Source: Paracoccaceae bacterium | Lineage (GTDB): Bacteria > Pseudomonadota > Alphaproteobacteria > Rhodobacterales > Rhodobacteraceae | Assembly (NCBI GenBank): GCA_007119835.1 | Contig: SKOX01000229.1 | Coordinates: 1-8,559, forward strand | Reading direction: 5' to 3' | Length of the DNA: 8,559 nt | In this document: positions 6,552 through 8,559 of the stretch, piece after piece | How positions within the stretch are numbered: the stretch's first letter is position 1 | How the letters are laid out: each line of letters begins with the position of its first letter | Made by a program: the position numbers and the translations under genes | Notes under the pieces: generated by a model | Told to the model about the DNA's origin: nothing | The model's database searches: none | Seen by the model: the letters and a program-made list of their open reading frames with translations, nothing else

Positions 6552-6586
6552 TCCCCTAGGGCCTGTCGGCCGGCAATGGTAGGGGA
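6552..6586. promoter_or_regulatory. Inverted repeat in the hlyIII-etfB gap (operator or terminator candidate)
   Basis: TCCCCTA at 6552-6558 is mirrored by TAGGGGA at 6580-6586, a perfect 7-bp inverted repeat with a 21-base spacer. Nested inside is GGCC-TGTC-GGCC at 6560-6571. It lies 33-67 bases upstream of the etfB start and about 40 bases after the hlyIII stop. It could be an RNA hairpin ending the hlyIII transcript, an etfB leader element or a protein-binding site. I saw no clear -35/-10 boxes nearby. Confidence 0.35.
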
Positions 6587-6625
6587 AAGCGCACGGCGGA
6601 GACGTGCCACCCCGCACCTGCGAAA

Positions 6626-7429
6626 TCAACCAGCCTCGGCGGCCGGGCGCAAGAGGGACATCGGGTCGCCCGCGGGCAGTCCGGCGGGCGCGTGGTGCAG
6701 CTGGACGACGACGGCGACGTAGAAGACCGCGGTCGCGGCGAGCACGAAGACGTGCCAGATCGTGTTGTGGAAGGGCAGGGACGCCCACAGGAAGAACACG
6801 ACGCCCGCGGTGTAGAGAAGCCCGCCGGTCAGCATCAGCGCGAAGACCCCGGGCGAGAGGCCGGAGATGATCTCCTGGCCCACCACGACGCCTGCCCAGC
6901 CCATGCCGAGGCAGAGGGCGACGCTCAGCAGCTTGAAGCGGTGCGGCGCGAAGATCTTGAGCCCGGCACCCACCGCCGCCGCGCCCCACAGCCCGGCGAT
7001 GAGAGGGCCGGCATGGGCGCCGGAGAGCACGGCGAAGGGCGTGTAGGTCCCTGCGATCTTGAGGAAGATCGCGGTGTGGTCCAGGCGCCGGAAGAGCCCG
7101 GTCCAGGCGCAGCCGTGGGTGATGTTGTAGATGGCCGAGCAGCCGAGCATCGCCAGCATGGTCGCGCCGTAGACGAGGGCGGCCAGAACGACGTCGGGCT
7201 CCCCGCGCCAGAGGACCGCCAAGGTCACCAGGACCGGGACCGCGACGAGGGCGAGACCCACCCCCAGGACGTGCACCACCGCGTCCGACAGCCACTCCGC
7301 CCGCGTGTAGGCCGGCCGCTCGCCCGGCGTGCGCCGCATGTCGACGCCGCTCGCCGGAAGGGCGGCGTCCGGCGCAGCCTGCCGGGCGGCGGGGTCTGGC
7401 AAGTGCGGAGGCATGGCGGCATCACTCAT
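6626..7429 (-). CDS. Haemolysin III / TrhA-family (PAQR-type) membrane protein
   Basis: Seven-helix inner-membrane protein of the haemolysin III family, related to eukaryotic progestin/adiponectin receptors. The bacterial members' role is poorly settled; membrane energetics or lipid homeostasis has been proposed. Conserved parts are SAIYNITH at 98-105, RRLDHTAIFLKIAGTYTPF at 114-132 and FHNTIWHVFVL at 220-230, with candidate metal-site residues S98, H105, D117, H118, H221 and H226. Helices lie near 50-72, 79-101, 118-136, 141-160, 166-185, 194-215 and 224-243. It has 267 residues, longer than the usual 210-230 because of a Pro/Ala-rich N-terminal stretch. The start at 7429 lacks a good ribosome-binding site; ATGs at 7414 and 7339 (MRRTPGERPAYTRAEWLSDA) are alternatives. 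The call 'haemolysin' is a family name, not evidence of toxicity. Confidence 0.9.
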   Translation of the reverse strand: MSDAAMPPHLPDPAARQAAPDAALPASGVDMRRTPGERPAYTRAEWLSDAVVHVLGVGLALVAVPVLVTLAVLWRGEPDVVLAALVYGATMLAMLGCSAIYNITHGCAWTGLFRRLDHTAIFLKIAGTYTPFAVLSGAHAGPLIAGLWGAAAVGAGLKIFAPHRFKLLSVALCLGMGWAGVVVGQEIISGLSPGVFALMLTGGLLYTAGVVFFLWASLPFHNTIWHVFVLAATAVFYVAVVVQLHHAPAGLPAGDPMSLLRPAAEAG

Positions 7430-7447
7430 CGCGGACCATCATTAGCA

Positions 7448-7465
7448 CCTTCCGGTGGCGGAAGG
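7448..7465. repeat. Perfect hairpin in the leader of the haemolysin III-type gene
   Basis: CCTTCCG (7448-7454) and CGGAAGG (7459-7465) form a 7-bp stem with a GTGG loop. It begins 19 bases upstream of the annotated start at 7429 and also lies in the 3' flank of the adenosyltransferase gene. No T run follows on the minus strand. A TTGACC, resembling a -35 box, is at 7478-7473, but no matching -10 box was found. Confidence 0.3.
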
Positions 7466-7490
7466 CTTACCCGGTCAACGGGAGAGGTTG

Positions 7491-7519
7491 CGCGCCGGTT
7501 CCTGCGGCCCCGCGCCGGT
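7491..7519. repeat. 9-bp direct repeat, 20-base period, just after the adenosyltransferase gene
   Basis: CGCGCCGGT occurs at 7491-7499 and again at 7511-7519, exactly 20 bases apart, about two helical turns. Such phasing is compatible with two sites for a DNA-binding dimer, but in GC-rich intergenic DNA a 9-bp match may be chance. Confidence 0.25.
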
Positions 7520-7527
7520 GCCCGGGT

Positions 7528-8100
7528 TCAGCGGTTGGCGCCAGGCACCCAGAGGACGTCCGCCCGGCCGCCGTCGTTCACGATCCGCCCGGCGACGAAG
7601 AACCAGTCGGAGAGGCGGTTGAGGAAGCGGACCGCCTCGGGGTTGGTCGGTTCCGACGCCGCGAGTGCGACGACGTGCCGCTCGGCGCGCCGGCAGACGG
7701 TTCGGGCGAGATGGAGATGCGCCGCGGCCCGCGTGCCGCCGGGCAGGATGAAGCTCCGCAGCGGCTCGAGGTTCTCGTTCATCGCGTCGATCTCGCGCTC
7801 GAGCCGGTCGACCTGCGCGGCGACGATCCGCAGGCGCGGATACTGGGCCGTGGCGTCGTTCTCGATGTCCGGCGTCGCGAGGTCGGCGCCGAGGTCGAAG
7901 AGGTCGTTCTGGATGCGGCCGAGCGCCGCCGCGATATCGCCCTCCACATCGAGCCGGGCGAGCCCCAGCACGGCGTTGAGCTCGTCGACCGTGCCGTAGG
8001 CGGTGACGCGCGTCGAATGCTTGTCGACCCGGTCGCCCGAGACGAGGGCGGTCCGGCCGTCGTCGCCCGCGCGGGTGTAGATCTTGTTCAGGACGACCAT
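7528..8100 (-). CDS. pduO: ATP:cob(I)alamin adenosyltransferase, PduO type
   Basis: Transfers the adenosyl group of ATP to cob(I)alamin (or a corrinoid precursor), making coenzyme B12; a cytoplasmic trimer in known members. It has 190 residues, the standard single-domain length. The ATP-binding N-terminus TRAGDDGRT is at 9-17, AYGTVDELNA at 34-43, and IQNDLFDLGADLATP at 63-77. LPGGTRAAAHLHLART at 119-134 is followed by CRRAER, with R133 and R137 matching the ATP-contacting arginines of the Lactobacillus enzyme, and then FLNRLSDWFFVAGR at 159-172. The ATG at 8100 has GAGGAG six bases upstream, overlapping the stop of the small membrane-protein gene; the 10-base gap indicates an operon. No cobalamin riboswitch was recognised upstream. 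Its product may serve B12-dependent mutases of acyl-CoA metabolism, linking it loosely to etfBA and hbd; this is inferred. Confidence 0.97.
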   Translation of the reverse strand: MVVLNKIYTRAGDDGRTALVSGDRVDKHSTRVTAYGTVDELNAVLGLARLDVEGDIAAALGRIQNDLFDLGADLATPDIENDATAQYPRLRIVAAQVDRLEREIDAMNENLEPLRSFILPGGTRAAAHLHLARTVCRRAERHVVALAASEPTNPEAVRFLNRLSDWFFVAGRIVNDGGRADVLWVPGANR

Positions 8101-8110
8101 GCGGGGCTCC

Positions 8111-8308
8111 TCAAGCGGCCAGGGCGACGAAGGCGAGGATCAGGAGGACGGCGACGAACTGCAGGATCAGCCGCCACCTCATGATCTTGTTGGCGTATTT
8201 CTTGTTGAACTCGCCGCCGCGGGCAAAGCCGTAGACGCCGACCATCAGGACGGCCAACACGGCGAGGCAGGCAAAGGCCGCGAGGAAGAAAAGCGGGCTC
8301 GATGTCAT
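8111..8308 (-). CDS. HIG1-like twin-transmembrane small protein
   Basis: 65-residue inner-membrane protein with two predicted helices, about 6-28 and 46-64, joined by a short polar loop (residues 29-45). The loop and start of helix 2 carry ARGGEFNKKYANKIMRWR followed by LILQ. The RxRxxxQ pattern at 44-50 fits the core of the HIG1 domain of Rcf1-type respiratory supercomplex and cytochrome oxidase assembly factors, and the size and hairpin fit bacterial HIG1/twin-transmembrane proteins. Function in bacteria is not well established. I chose the ATG at 8308 because it directly precedes the first helix. The longer frame back to 8386 adds 26 Arg-rich residues with no family resemblance. A GAGAGAG stretch upstream may serve as the ribosome-binding site. 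The stop overlaps the ribosome-binding site of the adenosyltransferase gene, so the two are probably co-translated. Confidence 0.8.
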   Translation of the reverse strand: MTSSPLFFLAAFACLAVLAVLMVGVYGFARGGEFNKKYANKIMRWRLILQFVAVLLILAFVALAA

Positions 8309-8334
8309 GGGATGCTCTCTCTGACGCTGCCCGG

Positions 8335-8362
8335 GAGGTAGCCGCCTGCAGGCCGATTGCAA
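8335..8362 (-). promoter_or_regulatory. Candidate housekeeping promoter for the HIG1-like/pduO operon
   Basis: On the minus strand TTGCAAT (8362-8356) is followed, 13 bases on, by GCTACCTC (8342-8335). The second box matches seven of eight positions of the Caulobacter housekeeping -10 pattern GCTANAWC, and the spacing fits; the -35 box is weaker (TTG conserved). Transcription would begin around 8328, leaving a leader of about 20 bases before the ATG at 8308. Confidence 0.35.
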
Positions 8363-8397
8363 GCGGCGGCGGACATCCGCGCGCACCCGGCTCGATA

Positions 8398-8559
8398 TTA
8401 CCGTCGCCGGGCGATGGCGTCGAGGGCGGCGTCGGGCAGGATCCGCGTGAGCCAGGCCGCGACCTTGCTCGGCGTCGTCACCCGGTAGCGCGCGGCGGGA
8501 CGGCGCGCCTCGAGCGCGCGGACGAGCGCCGCGGTGACGGCGGCGGCGGGCAGCTCGAA
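8398..8559 (-). CDS. Short-chain dehydrogenase/reductase, C-terminal fragment (start outside window)
   Basis: The frame is open from the right edge to a TAA at 8400-8398, giving the last 53 residues of a protein. The end contains ARRPAARYRVTTPSKVAAW followed by LTRILPDAALDAIARRR. A basic patch, RYxV, a short helix, LP and a final basic helix is the usual tail of a group of NAD(P)-dependent short-chain dehydrogenases after the catalytic domain. The Rossmann motif and the Tyr-Lys active site are not in the window, so the call rests on the tail only. It is on the same strand as the genes that follow, 89 bases before the HIG1-like start; the promoter candidate in between suggests they may be separate units. 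Confidence 0.55.
   Translation of the reverse strand, partial: FELPAAAVTAALVRALEARRPAARYRVTTPSKVAAWLTRILPDAALDAIARRR

Noticed and set aside
4829..6610. A 593-residue frame extending etfA upstream through etfB
   Set aside because: The extension is the antiframe of etfB with low-complexity Arg/Gly composition. The coupled ATG at 5755 gives a full-length EtfA.
6692..7999. A 435-residue + strand ORF antisense to the haemolysin III-type and pduO genes
   Set aside because: It spans two well-supported minus-strand genes and their gap, and its translation is Arg/Asp/Gly-rich with no recognisable domain; a typical high-GC shadow.
8111..8386. A longer 91-residue form of the HIG1-like protein
   Set aside because: The first 26 residues are Arg-rich and would precede the membrane helix without family support; they also overlap the candidate promoter.
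8101..8397. Cobalamin riboswitch upstream of the adenosyltransferase operon
   Set aside because: The space upstream of 8308 is only about 90 bases and shows no B12-box-like sequence; the aptamer would not fit.

Overview
The window is very GC-rich chromosomal DNA with dense, short-spaced genes. The gene set (alphaproteobacterial-type ETF and 3-hydroxybutyryl-CoA dehydrogenase, PduO-type cobalamin adenosyltransferase next to a HIG1-like small membrane protein, system I cytochrome c maturation genes, class I photolyase) points to an aerobic Gram-negative alphaproteobacterium, probably of the Hyphomicrobiales/Rhodobacterales kind. I cannot place it to genus. No tRNA, rRNA, transposase, integrase or CRISPR array is visible, so this reads as core chromosome rather than an island.

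Layout: a photolyase gene, cut by the left edge, runs on the + strand to 992. Everything else is on the minus strand, transcribed from right to left. In transcription order these are: the C-terminal end of a probable short-chain dehydrogenase (8559-8398); a HIG1-like two-helix protein (8308-8111) and a PduO-type ATP:cob(I)alamin adenosyltransferase (8100-7528), 10 bases apart; a haemolysin III/PAQR-type membrane protein (7429-6626); etfB (6519-5758) and etfA (5755-4829), 2 bases apart; two tandem PagL-like outer-membrane proteins (4788-4279 and 4159-3695); 3-hydroxybutyryl-CoA dehydrogenase (3554-2679); ccmA (2545-1880); and ccmB (1676-1011). ccmB converges on the photolyase gene with only 18 bases between stop codons. 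No gene-free stretch exceeds 300 bases; the longest is the 203-base gap between ccmA and ccmB.

How the genes work together: EtfBA and 3-hydroxybutyryl-CoA dehydrogenase are partners in acyl-CoA oxidation. ETF takes electrons from acyl-CoA dehydrogenases to ETF:quinone oxidoreductase, and the dehydrogenase does the NAD-linked step or serves polyhydroxybutyrate metabolism. The cobalamin adenosyltransferase may supply mutases of the same carbon pathways. CcmAB serve cytochrome c maturation, so much of the window concerns respiration and acyl-CoA metabolism.

The most unusual part is the PagL-like pair between etfA and hbd. The first copy has the complete His-Ser-Glu spacing of lipid A 3-O-deacylases, while the second keeps His and Ser but has no Glu at the expected place. 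The other notable part is the leader of the dehydrogenase gene, which holds an 8-unit hexamer repeat giving five evenly spaced GGG runs on the coding strand (a G-quadruplex-type motif), directly after a strong hairpin. I see no convincing new multi-gene system; these are the leads I would check first.
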